Shown here in pieces: positions 51,009 to 60,362 of a stretch of 64,000 bases of DNA. The notes under the pieces are model-generated. The model worked only from the letters and a program-made list of their open reading frames with translations, was not told where the DNA came from and made no database searches. The number at the start of each line of letters is the position of its first letter. The stretch's first letter is position 1. Source of the stretch: Abyssibacter profundi (GTDB taxonomy: Bacteria > Pseudomonadota > Gammaproteobacteria > Nevskiales > OUC007); NCBI RefSeq assembly GCF_003151135.1, contig NZ_QEQK01000012.1, forward strand, positions 1 through 64,000, read 5' to 3'. A program made the translations under genes and the position numbers.

Positions 51009-52975
51009 TACTGCACCTCCGTTTGCGCGACGTTTGCGCCGCCGATAGTCGTTTTGCGCGCCCAGATCACTTCATGCCCGGCGACCACCCCGTCCGCGAC
51101 ATCACGTGGACTCATGCCGTAATCGAAGCCCACGTGCTGGATCTCGGCAATGAGGTTGACCGGCACCATCGCCGCCTTGAGCTCCACCTCGACGCTGTAA
51201 GGACCCTTGCCGTTAAGCGGTGCCCGGTACTTGGCGGTTCGCGTCGCACCCGGCGACAGCACCTGGCGATGTTTGCGTGCGCCGGCCGGCTGGCCCGTCA
51301 GAATCGTGGAAGACGTGCTCGGACGGATGAACGGCAGTGCATCGACCGAGTAGTTCACCGTGAGCACCTGCTCGCGTTCGCCGCCACGCACGTTGCGGGT
51401 TACAAAGCGCGACTGCATGTTGAACAGCTGCTTGTCGAGCGGCAGGTCACCGTTGTGCACATAGATCGAATGTGAATCGCGCACATCGCCATTGGGGTCC
51501 AGGTCACCCGACTCCATCAGCACCTGGCCACCGGCATCGCGGACCACCACGTGCAGCCAGATCACCCGCTCGGCATCGAAGCCGGTGGGGACGCTATGAC
51601 CATCCATGATGTTCTTGACGTCGACGGCGAATCGAAGCTGCTCGGCGGTTTGCCGCGTCACCTCGATCTCACCCAGGCCGAAGCCGTTGCGCAGCACCTC
51701 GAGACGCTTCTCCCGCGCCCAGGCCAGGCGCTCGAACTGGTCATCGAGTATGGCCCTGGCGTCGTAGCGATCATCGATGGCGCGCCATCGCTCAGGAAAC
51801 TCGTAGTCATCGGAGACGGTGTCTTCGAAGGCGTCCGTGCCCCAGCCAGCCTCATGATCAAATAACAGCCAGTCCCGCGGGGTGGCCAGCTTGGTGGCCT
51901 CGATGTTGTGCGGGAAAATTCCGGGGTGAACGATGGAGTAATCCGGCCCTGCGAAGAAATGATTCGTCAGCTTTCTCGGCGGCGTGGTCTCACTGCCAAT
52001 CTGGGCGGCTGGCCCAACCTCGTAACCCGCATCTTTGCCCTGGACCTTCCCCATATGGCAGTCCTGGCAGCTCACACCGTTCTCCGCCGCCGGTGACTGT
52101 TTGTAGTCCGAGAACGCTTCTTCCAGGCGAAATCCGTTGAACAGATTGACGTCGTGGCAAACGCCACAGAAGCCGGATTCACCGATGTATTCGAAGCTGC
52201 GAACCTCGCCGTGAATCTTGCGACCCGATTTGTCTGGATCGGGCGTCAGCGTGCCGCCAGAACTATCGATGGTGGCCTGAAGCACCTCACCATCCGTCGG
52301 CCCATAAACCGGCGCGGTCAAATCACCCGTCTCCAACGCGACGCGCCCGCTCACCTTGCCGTAAGGCTGGCTCAGACGATGGCAGACCACGCAGGTAATC
52401 CCCTCGCTGGAGGCCGGGTGCCGGTCCAGGTTGGAGATGAACGGCGACTCACCCTTGTTCATCCCAACCTGGGTATGACAGCGGATGCAGAAATCGCCAT
52501 TGGTGCTGCTGGTTTGTGCGTTGATCGTGCGCTGCATCGCCATGTACACCGGCGAAATCTGCGCATAGGCGTGCTGGGACACCGCCCATTGTTCGTACTG
52601 CCGTGGATGGCAGCTGCCACAGGTGTTGGCCGACGGGTATTCCGCCTCTTCGAACAGGGCTCGGTGGATCTCGTCGGCCGTCAGGCGATCATCATCCGCC
52701 GGGGAAACATCCGCAGCCTCCACGGCCTCGGTGGTCGCCGCAGCTGGAGGTTCGCCAGACAACAAGTCACCGTCGAGCAATCCGCCGGAGTCATCGAGCA
52801 AATCGTCACCGCCGTCCAGCAATCCACCGGAATCCCCCAGCAGATCACCGTCCGAAGCTGCCTCGCTTTCCTCCAGCAGCCCGCCCTCGAGCAGCCCCCC
52901 ATCAAGCAGGTCATCCTGCGCCCAAGCCACACAGGTCACCAACCAGCAGGCGGCGATCAGTCCCGTCCGGATCAT
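51008..52975 (-). CDS. Pentaheme cytochrome c with acidic repeat N-terminus
   Basis: Protein of 655 aa. A signal peptide (LIAACWLVTCVAWAQ) is followed at 21-75 by an imperfect repeat of Leu-Leu-Asp/Gly units (LLDGGLLEGGLLEES, DLLDDSGGLLDGDLLSG). CXXCH sites begin at C119 (CGSCH), C163 (CIRCH), C195 (CVVCH), then CGVCH and CQDCH further on. The first half resembles cytochrome c554-type multiheme proteins. The second half is heme-free and beta-rich (VNIMDGHSVPTGFDAERVIWLHVVVRDAGG), perhaps a docking or substrate domain. It is the first gene of the operon. Confidence 0.85.
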   Translation of the reverse strand: MIRTGLIAACWLVTCVAWAQDDLLDGGLLEGGLLEESEAASDGDLLGDSGGLLDGGDDLLDDSGGLLDGDLLSGEPPAAATTEAVEAADVSPADDDRLTADEIHRALFEEAEYPSANTCGSCHPRQYEQWAVSQHAYAQISPVYMAMQRTINAQTSSTNGDFCIRCHTQVGMNKGESPFISNLDRHPASSEGITCVVCHRLSQPYGKVSGRVALETGDLTAPVYGPTDGEVLQATIDSSGGTLTPDPDKSGRKIHGEVRSFEYIGESGFCGVCHDVNLFNGFRLEEAFSDYKQSPAAENGVSCQDCHMGKVQGKDAGYEVGPAAQIGSETTPPRKLTNHFFAGPDYSIVHPGIFPHNIEATKLATPRDWLLFDHEAGWGTDAFEDTVSDDYEFPERWRAIDDRYDARAILDDQFERLAWAREKRLEVLRNGFGLGEIEVTRQTAEQLRFAVDVKNIMDGHSVPTGFDAERVIWLHVVVRDAGGQVLMESGDLDPNGDVRDSHSIYVHNGDLPLDKQLFNMQSRFVTRNVRGGEREQVLTVNYSVDALPFIRPSTSSTILTGQPAGARKHRQVLSPGATRTAKYRAPLNGKGPYSVEVELKAAMVPVNLIAEIQHVGFDYGMSPRDVADGVVAGHEVIWARKTTIGGANVAQTEVQ

Positions 52976-53442
52976 CCCATTCACTCCCTTGACGCGATCC
53001 TGCCCGGCACGCACTCACGACCGGGTCGCGCTCGAGTATCTCGATCTCATTCCGACGGTAACTTGAATCTCTTCACAGTTTTGGCGTTGGGCGCCGGCGC
53101 AGCCTGTACAGCGCTTGATTTTTGCGCTTGAGGTGGAGATTACCCAGACGCAAGCAATCATAAGCTATTGAATATAAGAGGTATTCGTTTCAGCCCTCAG
53201 TGAATGGGAAATCTATCCCACATTGCTTGAGCGCCGCCCGCGACCGCGTATTTTCGTGAAAGTTCTGTGAAAAACGGGCAAATTGCGCAGAAATGATCTT
53301 TATGCGAACGAGAATGATTCTTTATTAGAATTTTGCCCGAATCGTCTGATGCGCAGTCCAGGCGTTACCATGTCGGCCCGCTCCGCCGCATCCCGGCGCA
53401 GCCAGTTGTCGCAGCTCGCCTAAAACACTGAACGAGATTGCC
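52976..53442. promoter_or_regulatory. Intergenic promoter region of the cytochrome operon and gmk
   Basis: About 470 nt between divergent transcription units. The middle and right part are clearly AT-richer than the surroundings (around 53110-53200 and 53260-53335), as expected for promoters. It includes a half-palindrome GAGAAT-GA-TTCTT near 53308 and a TGTGA half-site near 53269, neither complete enough to assign to Fur or Crp. No small gene is apparent. Confidence 0.45.
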
Positions 53443-54084
53443 GTGAAAGGTTCACTCATCGTGGTGTCGGCGCCTTCGGGCGCTGGCAAGACCAGCCTGA
53501 CCCACGCCGCCATCGATCGCCTGGCAGCGATTGGTCACGCCGTGACGTTTTCCGTGTCCTACACGACCCGGGAACCCCGTCCGGGCGAAGAGGATGGGCA
53601 GGACTATCACTTCGTCTCCATGGAGCGCTTCGAAGCCATGATCGGCGAGGAGGCATTCCTGGAGCATGCCCAGGTGTTTGACCGACGCTACGGCACCGGT
53701 CGCAAACGCACGCTGGAAGCCCTGGCCGACGGGCAGGATGTGGTCCTGGACATCGACTGGCAGGGCGCCCAGCAAGTGCGGGCGGCCTATCCCGACGCCG
53801 TGCTGATCTATGTGCTGCCACCCTCCGTACAAGTGCTGCGTGATCGTCTCGCGGGCCGTGGCCAGGACAGCGCGGCCGTGATCGCGCGCCGCATGGAGGC
53901 CGCCGCTGCGGAAATGTCGCATTGGCACGAGTACGACTATGTCATCGTGAACGATGATTTCGAGACCGCAGTGGACGATTTGATCGCATTGCTGAGAGCC
54001 GCACGGCTGCGTCAATGCCAGGCGGCGGACGGCCCGGTCGGCGTGCTGGCGAACACGCTGGCTAAAAAGCCGGCATTACCGTAG
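53443..54084 (+). CDS. gmk: Guanylate kinase
   Basis: Protein of 213 aa starting at GTG. It phosphorylates GMP to GDP. The P-loop SAPSGAGKTSL is at residues 9-19; YTTREPRPGEEDGQDYHFV and EHAQVFDRRYGT form the GMP-binding site; DIDWQGAQQVR follows. It is the first gene of the conserved gmk-rpoZ-spoT group. yicC, its usual upstream neighbour, is 28.5 kb away. Confidence 0.96.
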   Translation: MKGSLIVVSAPSGAGKTSLTHAAIDRLAAIGHAVTFSVSYTTREPRPGEEDGQDYHFVSMERFEAMIGEEAFLEHAQVFDRRYGTGRKRTLEALADGQDVVLDIDWQGAQQVRAAYPDAVLIYVLPPSVQVLRDRLAGRGQDSAAVIARRMEAAAAEMSHWHEYDYVIVNDDFETAVDDLIALLRAARLRQCQAADGPVGVLANTLAKKPALP

Positions 54085-54120
54085 AATCCCGCCTCTTTTC
54101 CGCATGACTGCAGCAAAGCC

Positions 54121-54384
54121 ATGGCACGCGTAACCGTCGAAGATTGTCTCGAACAGATTCCGAACCAGTTCCAGCTCACCCTGGTCGCCGCCAAGCGCGC
54201 CCGGATGCTGGCACGCGGCGCCGAGCCCAGCATTCCATGGGGCACCGACAAATCCACCGTCGTTGCGCTACGCGAAATCGGCGAAGGGCATGTGGGCGAA
54301 TCCGTCCTGCATGAGGAAGACCTGCCGCTGATCCCGCGGGTGAAGATGGAACTGGCGAACCTGGATCCCGGCCCGGAGTCCTGA
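54121..54384 (+). CDS. rpoZ: RNA polymerase omega subunit
   Basis: Protein of 87 aa. [33 protein letters not shown] is the conserved omega N-terminus and [14 protein letters not shown] the second helix. It helps RNA polymerase assembly and ppGpp response. It follows gmk by 36 nt and ends before a good terminator. Confidence 0.97.
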   Translation: MARVTVEDCLEQIPNQFQLTLVAAKRARMLARGAEPSIPWGTDKSTVVALREIGEGHVGESVLHEEDLPLIPRVKMELANLDPGPES

Positions 54385-54413
54385 TCGCCTCGCTTCACCG
54401 AGCCGCATAGAAC

Positions 54414-54438
54414 AACGCCCGCCACAAGCGGGCGTTTT
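54414..54438 (+). terminator. Intrinsic terminator after rpoZ
   Basis: A perfect 9-bp stem (AACGCCCGC / GCGGGCGTT), 5-nt loop CACAA, and a TTTT run lie 30 nt past the rpoZ stop. It probably limits read-through into spoT. Confidence 0.85.
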
Positions 54439-54515
54439 CGTATCTGCCGCCCGGTTCGGTGGCCGATGTCGGTCAACCGCCCCCACACAGGTCCAGGCTC
54501 TTATATAGTTTCGGA

Positions 54516-56672
54516 ATGCTCGGTCGCCTCAACAATGCCATTCGCAATCAGCGGATATCCCGAGCATTCGGCATTGATGCCTTGTCGGAAGTGCTGGAAA
54601 CCTACCTGCCCCAGGCGCAGGTCAACGAAGTCCGCAAGGCCTACCACTTCGGCGCCGAGCGCCACGAAGGCCAGTTCCGCAAGTCTGGTGAGGCCTACAT
54701 TTACCACCCGCTGGCCGTGGCCCGCATTCTCGCCGAGATGCACCTGGACCACACGACGCTCATGGCGGCGATTCTGCACGATGTGGTCGAGGACACCGAC
54801 GTCACGCTCGATGACGTCACCGAGCGATTCGGTCGCGATGTCGCCGCGTTAGTCGACGGCGTCTCCAAGTTGGATCGGGCGCAGTTCCAGACCAAGGCCG
54901 AGGTCCAGGCCGAGAGCTTCCGCAAACTGCTGCTGGCGATGACCCAGGACATCCGGGTCATTCTGGTCAAGCTGGCAGACCGCCTGCACAACATGCGCAC
55001 GCTGGGCTCCATGCCACATGCCAAGCGGCGCAAGATCGCGCGTGAAACGCTGGATATCTATGCCCCGATCGCCCAGCGCCTGGGCATCCACACCATGCGC
55101 GTGGAACTGGAGGACCTGGGCTTTGCCAATCTCTACCCGAACCGCTACGGCGTCCTGGAACGCGCCGTGGCCGAAGTCTCCGGAAATCGCCGCAACCTGA
55201 TCCGCGAAGTCGAGCAGACGCTGTCCAAGGCCTTGCGCGACGAAGGCATCGGTGCGGCCGTCGTCGGCCGGCAGAAGAACCTCTACAGCATCTACCTGAA
55301 GATGCGCCGCAAGCATCTGCGGTTTCTGGATGTCATGGACCTCTACGGGTTTCGCCTGGTCGTCAAACGGGTCGACGACTGCTATCGCGCCCTGGGCGTG
55401 GTCCACCACGTCTATAAACCGATCGGCGAGCTATTCAACGACTTCATCGCCACACCCAAGGTCAATGGCTACCAGTCGCTACACACCACGCTGGTGGGCC
55501 CCGGCGGCATCAAGATCGAGGTGCAGATTCGCACGCGCGATATGCATCACATCTCCGAATCCGGCATTGCCGCCCACTGGCAATACAAACTTGGCAGCGG
55601 CGGCGCGAAAGCTCCGCAGGTCCGGGCCCGTGAATGGCTGACCGGCCTGCTGGAAATGGACCACGCGCCCGGCAATTCGCTGGAATTTCTCGAGAACGTC
55701 AAGATCGACCTGTTCCCGGACGAGGTCTATGTGTTCACGCCCAAGGGGCAGATCCGGCGCCTGCCACGCGGCGCGACCCCGGTGGACTTCGCCTACTCGG
55801 TGCATACCGAGCTGGGCAACCACTGTGTGGCGACACGCGTCAATCACCACCTCGCGCCGCTGTCCATCCAGCTGCGCAATGGCGACACCGTCGAGATCAT
55901 CGGCGCCCGCCATGCACGGCCCAACGCGGCCTGGCTGAACTTCGTCAAGACGGCCAAGGCGCGAACCTCGATTCGTACCTACCTCAAGAACCTACGCGAC
56001 GACGAGGCCGTCCGGCTGGGCCGGCGCCTGCTCGAACGGTCGCTGGACGAACTGGGCCTGTCGGCCCGGGTGCTCAAGGGCGACTCGGCAGAACGGGTGA
56101 TGCAGGCCTTTGAACTCGAGGATATGGAAGACCTCTACGCCAGCATCGGCCTGGGCCGGCGCCTGGCCCCGCTGGTCGCCCGACTTTTCCTGAAGCCCGA
56201 CCAGCAGGGCGGCACGCCCATCGAGGTCGCCGCGCCACTGGCCATTCAGGGCACGGAGGGCCTAATCGTCGAGTACGGGGGCTGCTGCCACCCCATTCCC
56301 GGCGACCCCATCCGTGGCCATGTCTCCATGGGGCGCGGCATTGTGATCCATCGCGTGGACTGCAAGTCGGGCATCCAACAACGTAAGGCGGCCCAGCATG
56401 ACTGGGTTTCCCTGTCCTGGGCCTCGGATGTCGAGGGCGACTTCAACGTGGAACTACGCGTGCAGGGCCCGAACCAGCGCGGCTTTCTCGCCACCGTTGC
56501 CACCGAGATCGCCGAGGCGGGCTCCAGCATCGAGAACGTCAACATGTCGGACCGGTCCAGCGGCATGGCCGACATGCGGATCAACATTATGGTTCGCGAC
56601 CGGATTCATTTGGCGCAGGTGATGCGCGCGCTGCGCCGGCTGGACATCGTCGAGCGCGTGCAGCGCATCTGA
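54516..56672 (+). CDS. spoT: Bifunctional (p)ppGpp synthetase/hydrolase SpoT
   Basis: Protein of 718 aa, full length. The HD hydrolase domain is intact: HFGAERHEGQFRKSGEAYIYHP, LHDVVEDTDVTLDDV and ADRLHNMRTL. The synthetase domain has KNLYSIYLKMRRKH, DLYGFRLVVKRVDDCYRALGVVH and GYQSLHTTLVGPGGIKIEVQIRTRDMH. TGS (VFTPKGQIRRLPRGATPVDFAYSVH) and ACT domains follow. Hydrolase residues are retained, so it should both make and degrade (p)ppGpp. ATG 54516 fits the family N-terminus; an in-frame GTG at 54459 is less likely. It has its own start after the rpoZ terminator. Confidence 0.95.
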   Translation: MLGRLNNAIRNQRISRAFGIDALSEVLETYLPQAQVNEVRKAYHFGAERHEGQFRKSGEAYIYHPLAVARILAEMHLDHTTLMAAILHDVVEDTDVTLDDVTERFGRDVAALVDGVSKLDRAQFQTKAEVQAESFRKLLLAMTQDIRVILVKLADRLHNMRTLGSMPHAKRRKIARETLDIYAPIAQRLGIHTMRVELEDLGFANLYPNRYGVLERAVAEVSGNRRNLIREVEQTLSKALRDEGIGAAVVGRQKNLYSIYLKMRRKHLRFLDVMDLYGFRLVVKRVDDCYRALGVVHHVYKPIGELFNDFIATPKVNGYQSLHTTLVGPGGIKIEVQIRTRDMHHISESGIAAHWQYKLGSGGAKAPQVRAREWLTGLLEMDHAPGNSLEFLENVKIDLFPDEVYVFTPKGQIRRLPRGATPVDFAYSVHTELGNHCVATRVNHHLAPLSIQLRNGDTVEIIGARHARPNAAWLNFVKTAKARTSIRTYLKNLRDDEAVRLGRRLLERSLDELGLSARVLKGDSAERVMQAFELEDMEDLYASIGLGRRLAPLVARLFLKPDQQGGTPIEVAAPLAIQGTEGLIVEYGGCCHPIPGDPIRGHVSMGRGIVIHRVDCKSGIQQRKAAQHDWVSLSWASDVEGDFNVELRVQGPNQRGFLATVATEIAEAGSSIENVNMSDRSSGMADMRINIMVRDRIHLAQVMRALRRLDIVERVQRI

Positions 56673-56714
56673 TTGACGCGCCCCATTCTTTCACCGCAGT
56701 CACGGCAGGACACC

Positions 56715-57098
56715 ATGCGACGCATCATCTCAACCGACCAGGCCCCGGCGGCCATCGGCACGTACTCCCAGGCCGTCCAGGCCGGCGATACCCTCTACAT
56801 CTCGGGCCAGATTCCGCTCGACCCGGCGACCATGCAGGTGGTCAGCGAGGACTTCGAGGCCCAGGCCCAGCAGGTCTTCCGCAATCTGGCTGCCGTGGCC
56901 GAAGCGGCAGGCACGTCGCTGCAATCTGCCGTCAAACTGAGCATTTTCCTGACCGATCTCAGTCAGTTCGCAACCGTGAACACCGTCATGGCGCAGTACT
57001 TTGCAGAGCCGTATCCCGCCCGGGCTGCCGTTGAGGTGTCGGCCCTGCCCAAGGGTGTTCAGGTAGAGGCCGATGCGGTGCTCTACCTGGGCGGCTAG
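56715..57098 (+). CDS. ridA: RidA-family reactive intermediate deaminase
   Basis: Protein of 127 aa. It hydrolyses reactive enamine/imine intermediates made by PLP enzymes. [35 protein letters not shown] and the conserved arginine in [24 protein letters not shown] are present. GCAGGA precedes ATG 56715. Its place after spoT and before recG is a frequent gene order. Confidence 0.95.
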   Translation: MRRIISTDQAPAAIGTYSQAVQAGDTLYISGQIPLDPATMQVVSEDFEAQAQQVFRNLAAVAEAAGTSLQSAVKLSIFLTDLSQFATVNTVMAQYFAEPYPARAAVEVSALPKGVQVEADAVLYLGG

Positions 57099-57115
57099 AC
57101 CGCTCCACGCCCGCG

Positions 57116-59224
57116 ATGGCCAGCCGGATCAGCGCCGCACGCACCGCGGCCCTGACCCCCGAGGCGCCGCTGACGGCGTTTCCGGGGATCGGCGAGGCCA
57201 TGGCCGCGCGGCTTGCCCAACTCGGGCTGGAGGTTGCAGCGGATCTGCTGTTCCACCTGCCCAACCGCTACGAAGACCGCACCCGCATCTGGACCATCGG
57301 CAGCCTGGCCCCAGGTATTCGGGCCCAGCTGGTCGCTCGGGTCGAACGGGCGGATCTGAAATTCGGCCGGCGTCGCTCCCTGCTGGTGTGGCTAACCGAT
57401 GGCACCGGCCGGCTGGGCATGCGCCTGTTCCACTTCTCCAAGGCCCAGCAACGGCAGTTTGTCCCGGGCCAGTGGCTGCGTGTCTACGGCGACGCCCGCC
57501 CGGGTGCGACCACGCTGGAGATGGCGCATCCCGAATACACGCTGTTGGCGGGGCCTGAAGACGCCGCGGCGACGGAAGACACTTTAACGCCCCTTTATCC
57601 GCTGACCCAGGGCGTGACCCAAGGACGGATTCGCGGGCTGGTGCATCGCGCGCTGGACCAGGTGCTGGAACAGATTCCCGACCCCCTGGCCTCCATCGCG
57701 CTGGAAGCGGATGCCAATTGGCCCAAGCTTCATGAAGCCATCGCAACGCTGCATCGCCCGCCCGTCGGCAGTGATGTCAACGAGTTGGTCAGCGGCTATC
57801 ACCCCGCTCAGCGGCGCCTGGCGCTGGAGGAGTTGCTGGCCCACCGGCTCAGCCTCAGCGACCTGAAACAGCGCGCCCGGCAACGGTTGCGAGCCAGGCC
57901 GCTCACGCTGAATGCCGAGACGCTGTCGCCGCTGCTCGAGCGGCTGGGCTTCGCACTCACCAGCGCCCAGGCGCGGGTAATCGGGGAGATCGCAAACGAC
58001 CTGGCCCAGGATGGCCCGATGATGCGGCTGGTCCAGGGTGATGTGGGGGCCGGCAAGACGGTCATCGCGGCCGCCGCGCTACTCGCGGCCATCCAGGCCG
58101 GCCACCAGGCGGCCCTGATGGCACCCACCGAACTGCTGGCCGAACAGCATGCCCTCACGCTGGGGCATTGGCTGGCCCCTCTGGGCATCGAGGTGGTTTT
58201 GCTTTCAGGCGCGCGCAAGGCGGCTGAACGACGCGCCATCGAAGCGCGATTGGCCTCCGGCGATCCGCTGCTGGCCGTCGGTACACATGCGCTATTCCAG
58301 CGCAGCGTCGAGCTCCCGCAGCTGGCGCTGGTTGTTGTCGACGAGCAGCACCGCTTCGGCGTGCATCAGCGCCTGGCCCTGCTCGATAAAGGTGCCGAGC
58401 GTTATCCCCATCAACTGGTCATGACAGCCACGCCCATCCCGCGCACCCTGGCCATGCGGGCCTACGCAGACCTGGACACCTCGGTCCTGGACGAACTGCC
58501 ACCGGGGCGTACGCCGGTGACCACAATTGCCGTGGATCAGCAGCGCCGCGACGAGGTCATCGAACGCGTCGGCGCCGCCTGTCAGCAGGGCCGCCAGGCC
58601 TATTGGGTCTGTACCCTGGTGGAAGCCTCCGATCAGCTGGACGCGGAAGCTGCAGAAGCCGCTGCCGAGCGCCTGCGCAGCGACTGTCCACAGCTTCGCG
58701 TCGGCCTGGTCCATGGCCGCATGAAACCGGCCGACAAGCAATCCGTCATGGCCGCATTCAAGGCCGGCGAATTGGACTTGCTCGTGGCGACCACCGTCAT
58801 CGAAGTGGGTGTGGACGTGCCCAATGCCTCGCTGATGGTGATCGAGAATGCCGAGCGCCTGGGGCTGGCCCAGCTGCACCAGTTACGCGGCCGCGTGGGC
58901 CGGGGCGCCCAGGCCAGCCACTGCGTGCTGCTGTACCAGAGCCCGCTGTCACAGCAGGCCAAGGCGCGGCTGGCGGTTATGCGCGAGACCACCGATGGAT
59001 TTCGGATCGCCGAGCGCGATCTGGAGTTGCGCGGCCCCGGCGAGGTCATGGGGACGCGGCAAACCGGTGAGGTCGGCCTGCGGGTGGCGGATATGGTGCG
59101 TGATGCCGACCTGCTCGATCTGGCCGAATCCATCGCCGCCCAACTCGAAGGCCGCCGAGATGCCGTGCGCGAGGTGCTGTCACAACGCTGGATTGCCGGT
59201 GCCGAGCAATACGCCCGCGCCTGA
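57116..59224 (+). CDS. recG: ATP-dependent DNA helicase RecG
   Basis: Protein of 702 aa. It remodels stalled forks and Holliday junctions. The N-terminal wedge (OB) domain covers about 60-140. Helicase motifs are LVQGDVGAGKTVIAAAALL (I), VVVDEQHRFGVHQR (DEQH, II), VMTATPIPRTLAM (III) and the C-terminal RecA domain with ATTVIEVGVDVPNASLMVIE and HQLRGRVGRG. The stop is 133 nt before the next start. Confidence 0.97.
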   Translation: MASRISAARTAALTPEAPLTAFPGIGEAMAARLAQLGLEVAADLLFHLPNRYEDRTRIWTIGSLAPGIRAQLVARVERADLKFGRRRSLLVWLTDGTGRLGMRLFHFSKAQQRQFVPGQWLRVYGDARPGATTLEMAHPEYTLLAGPEDAAATEDTLTPLYPLTQGVTQGRIRGLVHRALDQVLEQIPDPLASIALEADANWPKLHEAIATLHRPPVGSDVNELVSGYHPAQRRLALEELLAHRLSLSDLKQRARQRLRARPLTLNAETLSPLLERLGFALTSAQARVIGEIANDLAQDGPMMRLVQGDVGAGKTVIAAAALLAAIQAGHQAALMAPTELLAEQHALTLGHWLAPLGIEVVLLSGARKAAERRAIEARLASGDPLLAVGTHALFQRSVELPQLALVVVDEQHRFGVHQRLALLDKGAERYPHQLVMTATPIPRTLAMRAYADLDTSVLDELPPGRTPVTTIAVDQQRRDEVIERVGAACQQGRQAYWVCTLVEASDQLDAEAAEAAAERLRSDCPQLRVGLVHGRMKPADKQSVMAAFKAGELDLLVATTVIEVGVDVPNASLMVIENAERLGLAQLHQLRGRVGRGAQASHCVLLYQSPLSQQAKARLAVMRETTDGFRIAERDLELRGPGEVMGTRQTGEVGLRVADMVRDADLLDLAESIAAQLEGRRDAVREVLSQRWIAGAEQYARA

Positions 59225-59357
59225 CCGGGCGGCACTGACAACTGCACAGCATCGCACCGGTCTTATGGGCCGCGTAGGCTACGGATGAACGCTCGCTCCT
59301 GGCGAGGTTGATCCATCCGTGTATCAACGCACTCACTTCAGACAACAGGACGTTATC

Positions 59358-60233
59358 GTGTCGAATGCATCCGAATACACCCCTCCCAAGGTCTGGACCT
59401 GGGACAGCGAAAGCGGTGGCCGCTTCGCCAACATCAATCGCCCGGTCGCCGGCCCAACGCACGAAAAAACCCTTCCCGTGGGCAAGCATCCCTTTCAGGT
59501 GTACTCGCTGGCCACACCGAACGGGGTCAAGGCCACGGTCATGCTCGAAGAGCTGCTGGAGCTGGGCCATGAAGCCGCCGAATACGATGCCTGGCTGATC
59601 AACATCACCGAGGGCGAGCAGTTCTCCAGCGGTTACGTGGAGATCAACCCGAACTCCAAGATCCCGGTCATGGTGGATCACAGCACGCCCAGCCCCACCC
59701 GGGTCTTCGAGTCGGGGTCGATCCTGCTGTATCTCGCAGAGAAGTTCGGCGCATTCCTACCGACCGACCCCACCGCGCGCACCGAAGCCATGAACTGGTT
59801 GTTCTGGCAGATGGGCAGCGCGCCGTTCCTCGGTGGCGGCTTCGGGCATTTCTACGCCTATGCGCCGATCAAGATCGAGTACGCCATCAACCGCTACGCA
59901 ATGGAAACCAAGCGCCAGCTCGACGTGCTCAACCGGCACCTGGCCGACCATGAATACCTGGCCGGTCGCGAGTACAGCATCGCCGACATCGCCACATGGC
60001 CCTGGTACGGAGCGCTGGTCAAAGGCCTGCTCTACGATGCCGGCGAGTTCCTGCAGGTACAGAGTTACGAGCACGTCATCCGCTGGGCCGATGCCATCGC
60101 TCAGCGCCCGGCGGCGCAGCGTGGACGCATGGTGAACCGTGTCTGGGGCGATCCTGCCGATCAGCTGCCCGAACGCCACGACGCCAGCGACTTCGAACTG
60201 CGCACGCTGGATAAGCTGCAGAGCGGACAATGA
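59358..60233 (+). CDS. yghU: Glutathione-dependent disulfide-bond oxidoreductase (YghU-like GST)
   Basis: Protein of 291 aa. KVWTWDSESGGRFANINRPVAGPTHEKTLPVGKHPFQVYSL is the YghU-specific N-terminal extension. The thioredoxin fold binds glutathione (TPNGVKATVMLEELLE, NPNSKIPVMVDH, FESGSILLYLAEKFG) and is followed by a helical C-terminal domain (ADIATWPWYG). YghU binds two glutathiones and reduces disulfides. GTG 59358 is preferred: AGGA lies about 8 nt upstream and length then equals the family's. Confidence 0.93.
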   Translation: MSNASEYTPPKVWTWDSESGGRFANINRPVAGPTHEKTLPVGKHPFQVYSLATPNGVKATVMLEELLELGHEAAEYDAWLINITEGEQFSSGYVEINPNSKIPVMVDHSTPSPTRVFESGSILLYLAEKFGAFLPTDPTARTEAMNWLFWQMGSAPFLGGGFGHFYAYAPIKIEYAINRYAMETKRQLDVLNRHLADHEYLAGREYSIADIATWPWYGALVKGLLYDAGEFLQVQSYEHVIRWADAIAQRPAAQRGRMVNRVWGDPADQLPERHDASDFELRTLDKLQSGQ

Positions 60234-60362
60234 ACCGGCCGGTCGCGGCCAATCCGGCCGATGGCTGCGACCCTTCGCCGAGCCCGTGTCTCTTGCTGGT
60301 ACAACACACCCCAGCTGGCCCCAATCGCCGCGACCAGGCGTCACCGGGCCCGGAGACGACAC

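Noticed and set aside
47227-52975. Reading the c554-type cytochromes as part of an ammonia-oxidation or hydroxylamine pathway.
   Set aside because: No hydroxylamine oxidoreductase, ammonia monooxygenase or cM552 gene is present; the resemblance is at family level only.
53262-53285. Crp-type half-site TGTGA near the cytochrome operon.
   Set aside because: The second half (TCACA) is missing at the right spacing.
53290-53325. Fur-box-like sequence GAGAAT-GA-TTCTT upstream of the cytochrome operon and gmk.
   Set aside because: Only part of the 19-bp Fur consensus matches, and the region is AT-rich, so chance similarity is likely. Kept only as a note in the intergenic entry.
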